DNA of 64,000 nucleotides from Granulosicoccus sp045110475 (GTDB lineage Bacteria > Pseudomonadota > Gammaproteobacteria > Granulosicoccales > Granulosicoccaceae), in the NCBI GenBank assembly GCA_045110475.1, contig JBGCGC010000012.1:98851-162850 (forward strand). Direction: 5' to 3'. The first letter of the stretch is position 1; every line of letters starts with the position of its first letter. Positions 54,155 through 62,769 of the stretch are shown here, piece after piece. The notes under the pieces are model-generated. The model had not been told where the DNA came from. It did not search any database and was given only the letters and a program-made list of their open reading frames with translations. Both the position numbers and the translations under genes were made by a program.

Positions 54155-55498
54155 ATGACAGACAGTAATGTAGAACAGCAATCGAGCACGCTTGCTGAAA
54201 ACATAAGCGATGGCTCGCTTGCCGCTGCTCGAAAGATCATGGTTGCCATGCACCCGGCAGAGATCGCTGATGCACTGGAAGCCTTACCGCCTTCTCGCCG
54301 CAGTGTTCTATGGGAAGTCATAGAGCCTGAGCTTGAAGGCGAAATCCTCATGGAAGTGGGGGATGAGGTGCGCGAAAGTCTTGTCCGTGACATGGACACG
54401 GAAGAGCTGCTAGCCGCCACCGAACAGCTCGACCTGGATGACCTTGCCGACTTTATCCAGTCGTTGCCCGAAAAACTGACAAGCGATGTGCTTGCCGGCA
54501 TGGACCGCCAGGACCGCGAGAGGCTCGAACAGGTTCTGGCCTATCCCGAAGATAGCGCGGGCGGCCTGATGAACCTTGACACCATCACAGTGCGGGGCGA
54601 TGTCACGCTGGATGTGGTCCTGCGTTTTCTCAGGCGACGAGGAGATCTGCCAAGACATACAGACAGACTATGGGTAACGGATAGATACGGACGTTACCGA
54701 GGTGAGCTGCCACTGCGTGTGCTGCTGACCAACAGTCCGGATACGCTGGTTGGGGACGTCTCTTTACGCAAGACTGATCCACTGCATGTGCTGACCAGTG
54801 ATCGCGATGTGGCACGAGCATTTGAAGACTATGATCTTGTTTCTGCTCCTGTGCTCGATGATGACAACCGTCTGATCGGCCGTGTCACGATCGATGATGT
54901 GGTAGACGTCATCCGTGAAGAGGCTGAGCAATCCGTCATGAGCATGGCAGGTCTTAAACAGGAAGACGACATCTTTGCCCCGGTACTGCGTAGTACGCGA
55001 AAACGGGCGCTTTGGCTAGGCGTGAATCTGTTGACAGCACTGCTGGCCTCCTGGGTTATCGCGCAATTCGAAGGCACTCTGGAGCGCGTGGTTACGCTTG
55101 CTGTACTGATGAGTGTGGTACCCAGCATGGGCGGCATTGCCGGCAGCCAGACCCTCACACTGGTGATCCGTGGCCAGGCATTGAACCAGATCAGTAAAAA
55201 CAATCTGCGTGACCTTCTGACGCGTGAGGTCGCCATAGGTTTTCTCAACGGCGTCCTGTGGGCCATGATAGTAGCGGGACTGGTCTGGTTATGGTTTGGT
55301 GACCAACAGATCGGCATGATCATAGGCGCAGCCTTGATCGTAAACATGGTGACAGCTGCCTATGCAGGCGCAATGCTGCCAATACTCATGCGTCGACTGG
55401 GTGTTGATCCGGCATTGGCCGGAGGCGTTGCCCTCACAACCGTCACCGATGTTGTAGGCCTGGGGGTCTTTCTTGGTCTGGCCACCTGGTTACTTTAG
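54155..55498 (+). CDS. mgtE: Magnesium transporter MgtE
   Basis: MgtE is a Mg2+ channel gated by its cytosolic domains. The 447-residue protein shows the N-domain (HPAEIADALEALPPSRRSVLWEVI-like), two CBS domains (YPEDSAGGLMNLDTITVR; VSAPVLDDDNRLIGRVTIDDVVDVI-like), and five membrane helices with the pore-region motifs PSMGGIAGSQTLTLVIRG and DPALAGGVALTTVTDVVG. It starts 4 bases after ptsI, as in many proteobacteria. Confidence 0.95.
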   Translation: MTDSNVEQQSSTLAENISDGSLAAARKIMVAMHPAEIADALEALPPSRRSVLWEVIEPELEGEILMEVGDEVRESLVRDMDTEELLAATEQLDLDDLADFIQSLPEKLTSDVLAGMDRQDRERLEQVLAYPEDSAGGLMNLDTITVRGDVTLDVVLRFLRRRGDLPRHTDRLWVTDRYGRYRGELPLRVLLTNSPDTLVGDVSLRKTDPLHVLTSDRDVARAFEDYDLVSAPVLDDDNRLIGRVTIDDVVDVIREEAEQSVMSMAGLKQEDDIFAPVLRSTRKRALWLGVNLLTALLASWVIAQFEGTLERVVTLAVLMSVVPSMGGIAGSQTLTLVIRGQALNQISKNNLRDLLTREVAIGFLNGVLWAMIVAGLVWLWFGDQQIGMIIGAALIVNMVTAAYAGAMLPILMRRLGVDPALAGGVALTTVTDVVGLGVFLGLATWLL

Positions 55499-55532
55499 TT
55501 AACACGCTCACTTTTAAGGTTGCAACAGCCCC

Positions 55533-55928
55533 ATGAAAAGCGGAACCATTTTTGCCATTCTCATACTGGGCAGCTACGCCGGGTTAGAGGCCTATACCAT
55601 TCGCAAAGCCAGCGACCGAATGGAGCCTGCCTACATCCACAAACTGCTGGTTGAGGCCAAGGTGGCCACCGAATTGTGCAAATCCTCAGCACTTGAACTG
55701 GAAGATCGTTTTGCCAGAACCCTGCAGCGTGCAACGGAAAGTTACCGCAAGGACTTGCGGGCTAACGATTCTGCCGTCTCCGAACAGGCCATCAGCCAAC
55801 AAATTGACCAGCAGGTAGATAGTGCAAGCGTTGCCGCCACAGAGGCGGTAAACGCTCAAGGCTGTTCCCATCCGGACAGCAAAGCCCAATTTCAGCGCTA
55901 TCGCATTTACGCGAAAAAAACGCGGTAG
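55533..55928 (+). CDS. Small signal-anchored protein of unknown function
   Basis: A 131-residue protein with an N-terminal hydrophobic segment (TIFAILILGSYAGLEAYTI) that could be an uncleaved anchor, then a helical, charged region, with two cysteines (near residues 49 and 115) that might pair. It is not recognised. It follows mgtE by 34 bases and could be cotranscribed. No functional claim is made. Confidence 0.5.
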   Translation: MKSGTIFAILILGSYAGLEAYTIRKASDRMEPAYIHKLLVEAKVATELCKSSALELEDRFARTLQRATESYRKDLRANDSAVSEQAISQQIDQQVDSASVAATEAVNAQGCSHPDSKAQFQRYRIYAKKTR

Positions 55929-55975
55929 TCGGGAAACAGCCCCGCGCTGCAGTCCAGAGGAAGAACCAGCGCCGA

Positions 55976-56302
55976 CTACCTGCTTGCACTGCGGGTAGAT
56001 CCAACCAGTCTGTGAGCACCGTTTGCGGGAACAATGGCGACCTTTTCGGTCTGCACATTGGCGTATTCACAGGCTTGTTGCACGGCTCTGAGCGTCTCGT
56101 AGCTGTCAATCATGAAGCCCTGGAAAACAAATCGCGTCTCCTCCCATGGCTTGTCCAACTCATTGACATACATGCCCAGCTCCAGCTGGTTGCTGTGAAC
56201 CCAGCGCTTGTTTTTTACCAGACGCGTAGGGAATTCTGACACTGAATGATGGCTTGAACGAACGGTGTGGTTATCGACGGATTTTCTGGAATTAAAGAAC
56301 AT
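55976..56302 (-). CDS. Stand-alone DUF3391-like domain protein
   Basis: A 108-residue cytoplasmic protein. The start MFFNSRKSVDN is supported by GGAG 8 bases upstream; the longer open frame is not. Its core RWVHSNQLELGMYVNELDKPWEETRFVFQGFMI-like pattern (GMYV, D-PW, F-F-GF) is that of DUF3391, the small domain normally found at the N-terminus of HD-GYP cyclic-di-GMP phosphodiesterases. No HD-GYP domain follows: the frame ends with a Ser/Arg tail. A regulatory role is possible but unproven. Confidence 0.65.
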   Translation of the reverse strand: MFFNSRKSVDNHTVRSSHHSVSEFPTRLVKNKRWVHSNQLELGMYVNELDKPWEETRFVFQGFMIDSYETLRAVQQACEYANVQTEKVAIVPANGAHRLVGSTRSASR

Positions 56303-56528
56303 GCTTTTTTCTCCGTTGCCGGGCTTTGGCCCGATCTTGTTTGTGTTGCAGCGAAGATTACGGTGAGAGGCGGCACAGTGCCAGCGAAATGGCGAGGTTT
56401 CGAGAAGAATTACTCGGTTCATAACCAACAAAGACACAGGTTTTGAATTACCTCACACAAGACCAGACAAATCGGTGGCGTTACACGATAAATAGCCAAT
56501 TTATTGACGTTTTTGGGTTATCCCTTGT

Positions 56529-56537
56529 TTATCCACA
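56529..56537 (+). promoter_or_regulatory. Perfect DnaA box upstream of nrdJ
   Basis: TTATCCACA matches the strong DnaA-binding consensus exactly. It lies about 50 bases before the first NrdR box. DnaA boxes control nrdAB in E. coli, so replication-linked regulation of this reductase is plausible. Confidence 0.6.
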
Positions 56538-56585
56538 GCTTATACCGTAGTTCTGCACCAATCCATCCACCGCTGAACCCGTCAA

Positions 56586-56632
56586 CCACTACATATAGTG
56601 CCTTACTGAAAATCAACATCTAGATATAGTGT
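56586..56632 (+). promoter_or_regulatory. NrdR box pair A
   Basis: Two palindromic boxes, CCACTACATATAGTGC and CATCTAGATATAGTGT, match the NrdR consensus acaCwAtATaTwGtgt. Their centres are 31 bases apart, three helical turns, the usual arrangement for NrdR. Confidence 0.88.
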
Positions 56633-56788
56633 TTGAAGCATTGACCAGACAGGCTTAAAGACGGTAAGCTCTATGTCCGCTTTGTTGCTGTAACGGCAAC
56701 TGGAGTTCATTGACGAGAACAAGCGGCAAGTAACATTAACAGGGCAAATATTTACAGATGTGAAACCCACTTCTGCGACTTACCCCCT

Positions 56789-56836
56789 ACACTACATATA
56801 GCGCAAGGATCAGCGCATAAACACTACATATAGTGC
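56789..56836 (+). promoter_or_regulatory. NrdR box pair B
   Basis: ACACTACATATAGCGC and ACACTACATATAGTGC, 32 bases apart, form a second NrdR site 105 bases before the nrdJa ATG. With pair A this makes two complete sites about 200 bases apart on one regulatory region. Confidence 0.88.
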
Positions 56837-56940
56837 TTTCACTCAAGCGGTGGACACGGTATCTAGCACACTCAGGGAACGAGAATTATCCAAATATCCG
56901 CTGGCCCAACTACCGGCACCATCAGGAGATTCTGATTTCG

Positions 56941-59900
56941 ATGAGCACTGTCGACGTTTTTGCCCTCAAATCTGTACCCGCACGGCCCAATGAGGTACCT
57001 GCCGTAGGCAAGCTGCCTTTGCAAGAAACTTCCCTGGATATCTGGGACAAGAAGTACCGGTTAAAAACCAAAGACGGACAAAACGTTGACGAGACGGTTC
57101 AAGACACTTTCAAGCGAGTCGCAAGGGCTCTGGCAGATACCGAGCATACTGATGAAGAGCGCGAGCTGTGGTACGGAGAGTTTCTGTGGGCTCTGGAGCA
57201 AGGTGCCGTACCTGCCGGACGCATCACCTCCAATGCTGGCGCGCTGGACCACAAGCCTGCGACATCCACCATCAATTGCACCGTCAGCGGCACCATCACC
57301 GATTCCATGGACGACATCCTGGGCAAAGTTCACGAAGCCGGCCTGACACTCAAGGCCGGCTGTGGCATAGGCTATGACTTCTCCACGCTAAGGCCACGCG
57401 GAGCGTATGTTTCCGGCGCCGGTGCTTATACCTCCGGCCCACTATCGTTCATGGATATCTTCGACAAGATGTGCTTCACGGTTTCATCTGCAGGTGGTCG
57501 CCGCGGTGCGCAAATGGGAACCTTCGATGTTCGTCACCCCGATGTACTGGAGTTCATCAAAGCCAAGCGAGAAGATGGTCGCCTTCGCCAATTCAACCTC
57601 TCCCTGCTGATTACAGAAGATTTCATTCAGGCTGTCAAAGCCGATGAGCAATGGCAACTCGCCTTCCCTATTCGCCAGAAAGAGCTGGACGATGGAGAAA
57701 TCGAATTACACAACCCCGACCAGATCGTCTGGCGCGACTGGCCGTCACACGACAATGTCGTTGCCAACGACGAAGGTCTTGTCGCCTGCCGCATCTACCG
57801 CACCTTGCCCGCACGCCGCCTCTGGGATCTGATCATGGCATCAACCTATGATTTTGCCGAGCCGGGATTCATCCTGATCGACAAGGTCAACGAGATGAAC
57901 AACAACTGGTTTGATGAATCCATCCGTGCGACCAATCCTTGCGTCACCCCATCAACATGGGTACAGACCAGCAACGGTCCACGACAAGTTCGCGATTTAA
58001 TCGGTGCGCAGTTCAATGCAACCGTAGATGGCGAGACGCATTTGAGCGGCCCACAGGGCTTTTTCAAGACAGCCACCAAAGACATCGTCACCTTATCTAC
58101 AACGGAAGGTCACTCACTGCAACTCACGGCTGACCACAAGGTACGACGTGTCAGCTCGTTCACGCGCTACACAACCGACACCCAATGGTGTGCGGCAGGA
58201 GAGTTGAAAGCGGGCGATCGAGTTCTTCTGAATGACCATCGTGCAAACGCCGAATGGGATGGAGCCCTGAACGAGAATGAGGGTTACCTGCTGGGACTGC
58301 TCATCGGCGACGGTACCGTTAAAAGCGACAAAACCGTGTTGTCTGTCTGGGCCCAACAGGCACAAGCCAACGGTTGTGGCAACGAGCTAACGGCTGGAGT
58401 TGCCGCCATCATGGAATACGCTGAACAGGCGGCTCGCAGCCTTAGTCACTCATCTGATTTTGCAGGATGGATGAAAGTGTCGGGTCGAGGTGAGTACAGA
58501 CTGGCAACCAGCGCACTCCAGGCACTGGCCAATCAGGTACCTATGCTACCTGGTGATAAAAGCATCAGTCCTGAGCTGGAGAAAGCCTCCTCCTCTGCAT
58601 ACAAAGGCTTTTTACGCGGCTTTTTCGACGCTGACGGCTCAGTTCAAGGAACACAAGACAAGGGGATCAGCGTTCGACTGGCACAGTCAGATTTACCCAG
58701 ACTCGAAGCCGTACAGCGAATGCTACTAAGACTCGGCATCAATTCTTCCATCGACCAGAATCGCCGTGAAGCCGGCTCATCACTGCTGCCAAACGGCAAG
58801 GGTGACCAGACGATGTATGCAACAAAGTATGCAACAAAGGCACAACACGAACTGATCATATCAGGCGAAAATCTGGCGCGTTTCTGCTCAGTGGTCGGCT
58901 TTGCTGATACCGACAAGCAGAAACTGCTTGAGTCCTTGCTGGGTAATTACAAGCGTGAACTCAACCGCGAACGTTTTGTCGCTCGTGTCGCTTCTGTAGA
59001 ACCTGCGGGTATCAGTGATGTGTATGACGTTCAGATACCCGGCATCAACACATTCGACGCCAATGGCCTGCATGCACATAACTGCGGCGAACAACCCTTA
59101 CCGCCCTATGGTGCCTGCCTGCTCGGTTCGATCAACCTAACGCGTTTTGTGGTTGATCCTTTCACAGACAACGCACGCTTCGACTGGGACCGCTTCACTC
59201 GCACAGTTGAAATCTTTACCCGCATGCTGGACAACGTTGTGGAAATCAATGGCCTGCCACTGGAACAGCAGCGCGCAGAGATACAGCGCAAGCGTCGTCA
59301 TGGCATGGGCTACCTGGGTCTGGGTTCGTCGCTGACGCTGATGGGTTTGAAATATGGCAGCGCCAAATCACTGGAATTTACCGAGAAAGTCACACGCGAA
59401 CTGGCCGTAGCTGGCTGGCGCACAGCACTCAAGCTTTCAAAGGAAAAAGGCCCGGCACCGATCATGGAAGAGACCTTCGGCGTCACAGCCGAGATGCTGC
59501 GCAAGCGTCCCGAGATGAAAGACGATGGCTACAAGGTTGGTGATCTGGTCAGTGGTCGTGTTCTGCACGCGCGTTACAGCCGCTATATGCAACGTATTGC
59601 GGAGATTGAACCAGAACTGGTGAAGCAACTTGCTGAGCACGGTGCACGATTCACTCATCACAGCTCCATTGCACCGACCGGCACCATTTCCTTGTCACTG
59701 GCCAACAATGCCAGCAATGGCATTGAGCCAAGCTTCGCTCATCACTATTCGCGTAACGTTATTCGTGAAGGACGCAAGAGCAAGGAAAAAGTTGATGTCT
59801 TCTCGTTCGAGCTGCTGGCCTACCAGTCGCTGATCAACGAAAAAGCCATGCCCTACAGCGAGGATGCTGATGAGCAGCTACCCGACTACTTCATGGCAGC

Positions 59901-60264
59901 CGATGACATCTCGCCAAAGGATCACGTTGCCGTTCAGGCAGCCGCACAACGCTGGATAGACTCGTCAATCTCCAAGACAGCTAACGTACCTACAGATTTT
60001 GCCTTTGAAGAATTCAAGGACATCTATATGTATGCCTATGACCAGGGACTGAAAGGTTGCACCACGTTCCGCTTTAACCCGGAGAATTTCCAGGGCGTAC
60101 TCGTCAAAGAGCAAGACCTTGAAAACACCGAATACCAGTTCACTCTGGATGATGGATCGGTTGTCAGCGTCAAAGGCAACGAACAGATAGAGTACGATGG
60201 AGAAATGCATACTGCAGCCAATCTCTACGATGCCTTGAAAGAAGGCTACTACGGCAAATTCTAG
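56941..60264 (+). CDS. nrdJ: B12-dependent ribonucleotide reductase, catalytic subunit NrdJa, with intein
   Basis: Class II reductase that makes deoxyribonucleotides using adenosylcobalamin, so it works with or without oxygen. The start MSTVDVFALKSVPAR has AGGAGA 11 bases upstream; a GTG at 56833 lies within an NrdR box and is rejected. The 1107-residue precursor would splice to 726 residues. Visible motifs are INCTVSG (first redox Cys), GGRRGAQMGTFDVRHPDVLEF, the broken NP/CGEQ active site, and ASNGIEPSFA. The intein occupies residues 334-714. The zinc-binding Cys-rich tail is in the separate nrdJb 11 bases downstream, the split form known from Pseudomonas. Confidence 0.95.
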   Translation: MSTVDVFALKSVPARPNEVPAVGKLPLQETSLDIWDKKYRLKTKDGQNVDETVQDTFKRVARALADTEHTDEERELWYGEFLWALEQGAVPAGRITSNAGALDHKPATSTINCTVSGTITDSMDDILGKVHEAGLTLKAGCGIGYDFSTLRPRGAYVSGAGAYTSGPLSFMDIFDKMCFTVSSAGGRRGAQMGTFDVRHPDVLEFIKAKREDGRLRQFNLSLLITEDFIQAVKADEQWQLAFPIRQKELDDGEIELHNPDQIVWRDWPSHDNVVANDEGLVACRIYRTLPARRLWDLIMASTYDFAEPGFILIDKVNEMNNNWFDESIRATNPCVTPSTWVQTSNGPRQVRDLIGAQFNATVDGETHLSGPQGFFKTATKDIVTLSTTEGHSLQLTADHKVRRVSSFTRYTTDTQWCAAGELKAGDRVLLNDHRANAEWDGALNENEGYLLGLLIGDGTVKSDKTVLSVWAQQAQANGCGNELTAGVAAIMEYAEQAARSLSHSSDFAGWMKVSGRGEYRLATSALQALANQVPMLPGDKSISPELEKASSSAYKGFLRGFFDADGSVQGTQDKGISVRLAQSDLPRLEAVQRMLLRLGINSSIDQNRREAGSSLLPNGKGDQTMYATKYATKAQHELIISGENLARFCSVVGFADTDKQKLLESLLGNYKRELNRERFVARVASVEPAGISDVYDVQIPGINTFDANGLHAHNCGEQPLPPYGACLLGSINLTRFVVDPFTDNARFDWDRFTRTVEIFTRMLDNVVEINGLPLEQQRAEIQRKRRHGMGYLGLGSSLTLMGLKYGSAKSLEFTEKVTRELAVAGWRTALKLSKEKGPAPIMEETFGVTAEMLRKRPEMKDDGYKVGDLVSGRVLHARYSRYMQRIAEIEPELVKQLAEHGARFTHHSSIAPTGTISLSLANNASNGIEPSFAHHYSRNVIREGRKSKEKVDVFSFELLAYQSLINEKAMPYSEDADEQLPDYFMAADDISPKDHVAVQAAAQRWIDSSISKTANVPTDFAFEEFKDIYMYAYDQGLKGCTTFRFNPENFQGVLVKEQDLENTEYQFTLDDGSVVSVKGNEQIEYDGEMHTAANLYDALKEGYYGKF
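57940..59082 (+). mobile_element. Intein with LAGLIDADG homing endonuclease in NrdJa
   Basis: A 381-residue in-frame insertion. Splicing blocks are intact: Cys1 (CVTPSTWVQT), block B with TADHKV at about 63-68, block F VYDVQIPGINTFDANG, and terminal His-Asn (HAHN) followed by extein Cys+1. The endonuclease has both dodecapeptide motifs, LLGLLIGDGT (118-126) and FLRGFFDADGS (224-234), so it may still be active. The insertion lies between NP and CGEQ, exactly before the presumed thiyl-radical cysteine, which therefore also serves as the +1 nucleophile. A 12-base tandem duplication encodes YATKYATK near residue 293. Confidence 0.95.
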
Positions 60265-60275
60265 AGGTAATCAAC

Positions 60276-60998
60276 ATGAAAATATCCAGGAAAATCGTCG
60301 GCTATGCCGTAGCAAAGCCCGCTGATTCGAACTCTGAGGCCCAATCTGGGTCAAAGCTTGCATCGACGACTACAGGCGCCACTGCCGATGTCATTCAGAT
60401 GCATGAAAAACTCGAACGCCCCAACAAGCTGATTGGATCGACGTACAAGCTGAAAACTCCAGAGCACGTCTCGGAGCATGCCATGTACATCACGATCAAC
60501 GATATCGTGCTCAACGAAGGCACCGAGAACGAGTTGCGTCGCCCATTTGAAGTGTTCATCAACTCCAAGAACCTCGAACACTACCAGTGGATTGTCGCCC
60601 TCACCCTCATCATGTCTGCCGTATTCCGCAAAGGTGGCGACATCACCTTTTTGGTTGATGAGCTTCGGTCAGTGTTTGACCCACGCGGTGGCTACTGGAA
60701 CAAGGGCAAGTACATGCCCTCCATCATCGCAGAGATTGGCGAAGTCATCGAAAGCCACCTGATAGACATCGGCATGCTCAAAGGCAAAGAGCCAGATGCA
60801 GAACAACTCAAGCTGATCGAAGAGAAGAAAGCCCAACTACGTGCCAAGAGCGAAGCCACTGCAGACAAAACACCTGATAGCGCAGACGAGCCATGGATGT
60901 CATCAGCCACACTGTGCTCCAAATGCAGTACCAAATCTGTCGTGCTGATGGATGGTTGCCAGACATGCATGAGTTGTGGTGATAGCAAATGCGGTTAG
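60276..60998 (+). CDS. B12-dependent ribonucleotide reductase subunit NrdJb
   Basis: The separately encoded C-terminal part of class II reductase. The 240-residue protein matches the end of single-chain NrdJ: RPNKLIGSTYKLKTP, FINSKNLEHYQWIVALTL, YMPSIIAEIGEVIESHL and a Cys-rich C-terminus (CSKCSTKS...CQTCMSCGDSKCG) that should bind zinc and carry the redox cysteines passing reducing power to the active site. It lies 11 bases after nrdJa. Both parts are needed for a working enzyme in Pseudomonas. Confidence 0.9.
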   Translation: MKISRKIVGYAVAKPADSNSEAQSGSKLASTTTGATADVIQMHEKLERPNKLIGSTYKLKTPEHVSEHAMYITINDIVLNEGTENELRRPFEVFINSKNLEHYQWIVALTLIMSAVFRKGGDITFLVDELRSVFDPRGGYWNKGKYMPSIIAEIGEVIESHLIDIGMLKGKEPDAEQLKLIEEKKAQLRAKSEATADKTPDSADEPWMSSATLCSKCSTKSVVLMDGCQTCMSCGDSKCG

Positions 60999-61539
60999 TG
61001 GTTACCGCCTGACCGATTTTCCGGCGCAATGGAATGCGCCGGTGAGGTGCCCTGCTTTGTCTACCCATGTAGATTCAAAATTTAGCGAATGGTGGGATGA
61101 GGCACCAGATTCCCGATAGCTCATTAGAATGTGGCGATATTTGCCTTGATGACTATCTGCCGGTGTAACCGATATTTCATTTGGGTGGTGAAATGAACAG
61201 GATGTTGTTGGGCTGCTTGCCGGTGTACTGGCAAAATATTCATCTATTGATCAAGTACCGTGTTTATTGTCCGGTATGTGGTGTCATAAGGTGTTTGTTT
61301 ACACGTGATTGCTCTCCATATCAGACTCTTGATTATAGGCGTATACAGTGTGTAGTCCGTATTACGCTGGGAAGGAATCACGGTCTTAGTTGATACGGCC
61401 GACTCGATAGGTGGCGGTTCATACCTGAGTCCACCTAATACTTGTTGAACATGCCGGCTACCGCCGGAGCCAAGTGTGTCTTGACAAATAGTGTACGCAT
61501 GATGTTTGATGTATCAACCCAAGGATGGGATGAGGATAC
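60999..61539. other. Gap between nrdJb and the transposase gene; start of accessory DNA
   Basis: An AT-richer stretch with no supported gene. A 70-codon frame at 61181-61393 has an atypical composition and no family features. TAGGTGG/CCACCTA (about 61409-61438) can form a hairpin. GTTGAAC at 61444-61450 fits a GTTRRRY box and is the exact reverse complement of GTTCAAC at 62704, marking a possible left edge of a gene cassette or IS element. Confidence 0.45.
61021..61042. terminator. 8-bp hairpin after nrdJb
   Basis: CCGGCGCA and TGCGCCGG pair perfectly around ATGGAA, 22 bases after the nrdJb stop. No T-tract follows on either strand, so its role as terminator is uncertain. Confidence 0.45.
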
Positions 61540-62769
61540 ATGGAACAGTCGAGTCGATACAGCGTGCAGAATATATTCCGCTGTTATAAAAACCAGTTGT
61601 TGTCAAAGCCACAGCCTTTGAAGTATATCAAGGCGATAGAGGCGATGGTCGGCTGCCGCACAGAAGAGCGCGGCGTTAGCGCTTATGTGTGTAGTCACGA
61701 GAAAAGGCATATCAGTCTGATTGCTCATTCGTGTCGGCATCGCAGCTGCTCGGTGTGCGCAGATCGAAGCCGGATTCACTGGCTGGAACAGCAAAAGAGA
61801 CGACTACTGGATTGCCCGCATTTCCACTGCGTATTTACGCTACCTCAAGAGTACCGTGTTCTGTGGCAATATAATCAGAAATGGTTCACCGCGACATTCT
61901 TTGATGTCGTGCGCAGTACGTTGATGGATATGATGGGCAATGAGGCAGGTCATGGTGTTACGCCTGGTGTATTAATGGCGATGCACACCTGGAGTCGGCA
62001 ATTAACGCTGCACCCTCACATTCATTGCGTCGTCACAGCAGGCGGATTAAATCAACAGAAAGAATGGAAGAGCACAGGCAAGTTTTTGTTGCCCGGACGT
62101 CAAATTAAAAAGCTGTACCGAGGCCGTTTTCAGGCACGGATTAAGGAGGCGTTTGAAGCAAAGGAACTGACACTACCCCCGGATCAAGGGAAACAGGATT
62201 TTCGTCAACTCTACAAAACAGCCTACGCGAAGAGCTGGTGTGTGCGCATAGAAGAACAGTATGCCCACGGAAAAGGGGTGTTGGTGTATTTGTCCCGGTA
62301 TCTGAAAGGCGGACCAATACACGCTTCCCAGATTGTGAATTGTAATAGTGAACAGATAGGATTCCGGTACAAGGATCATCGCGATAAACGAATAAAGGTA
62401 CTGAGGCTAAAGCCGAAGGAATTTGTACGCCGGGTGCTACTGCACGTACCGGAACAAGGACAGCATATGGTGCGTCACTATGGGCTGTATGCTGGGGCTG
62501 CCAAAGCCAAAAGGGCTGTATGTCGGGAGCACTTGGGAGGCTTGATGGAGTCGGTGGAATTGACCAACGAAAAAACGACGGCGCCACTAAGTTGTCGTAG
62601 CTGTGGATCGACGTTGAGCTGGCGTTGGTCGGTGTATCCGAAGCGAAAAAAAGGAAATTCCTATAAGGTAGAGTCCAACGGGGAGCCCCCGAGAAATTGG
62701 CAAGTTCAACAACAAGATGAACCTGTCACTGGACGGGGCAAAAAAAAGATCACTGCACTGAGGCTATGA
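61540..62769 (+). CDS. IS91-family Y2 (HUH) transposase
   Basis: A 409-residue rolling-circle type transposase. Features are the N-terminal zinc-binding cluster (CRHRSCSVC), the HUH motif in HPHIHCVV, and two catalytic tyrosines spaced as Y2 in VYLSRYLKG. Near the C-terminus CRSCGS is part of a second Cys-based motif. The frame appears full length with no stops, so it may be active. The last 20 codons run into the attC-like hairpin, and the tail TGRGKKKITALRL is encoded by the hairpin arm. A palindrome CGGGGAGCCCCCG (62679-62691) followed by GTTC (62704) resembles an IS91 ori end. Confidence 0.9.
   Translation: MEQSSRYSVQNIFRCYKNQLLSKPQPLKYIKAIEAMVGCRTEERGVSAYVCSHEKRHISLIAHSCRHRSCSVCADRSRIHWLEQQKRRLLDCPHFHCVFTLPQEYRVLWQYNQKWFTATFFDVVRSTLMDMMGNEAGHGVTPGVLMAMHTWSRQLTLHPHIHCVVTAGGLNQQKEWKSTGKFLLPGRQIKKLYRGRFQARIKEAFEAKELTLPPDQGKQDFRQLYKTAYAKSWCVRIEEQYAHGKGVLVYLSRYLKGGPIHASQIVNCNSEQIGFRYKDHRDKRIKVLRLKPKEFVRRVLLHVPEQGQHMVRHYGLYAGAAKAKRAVCREHLGGLMESVELTNEKTTAPLSCRSCGSTLSWRWSVYPKRKKGNSYKVESNGEPPRNWQVQQQDEPVTGRGKKKITALRL

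Noticed and set aside
53542..54501. A 319-codon minus-strand frame across the enzyme I/mgtE junction
   Set aside because: It lies antisense to two well-supported genes, is Ser/Arg-biased at its start and has no family features; it is a shadow of codon bias.
56833..56940. GTG at 56833 as the nrdJa start
   Set aside because: It lies inside NrdR box 4, the 36 extra residues do not resemble the family, and the ATG at 56941 has AGGAGA upstream.
57940..59082. Interpretation of the nrdJ insertion as a separate gene or frameshift
   Set aside because: The frame is continuous and has all splicing blocks plus both LAGLIDADG motifs, so it is an intein.
61181..61393. A 70-codon frame between nrdJb and the transposase gene
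   Set aside because: No family pattern and no convincing ribosome-binding site; kept only as part of the gap description.
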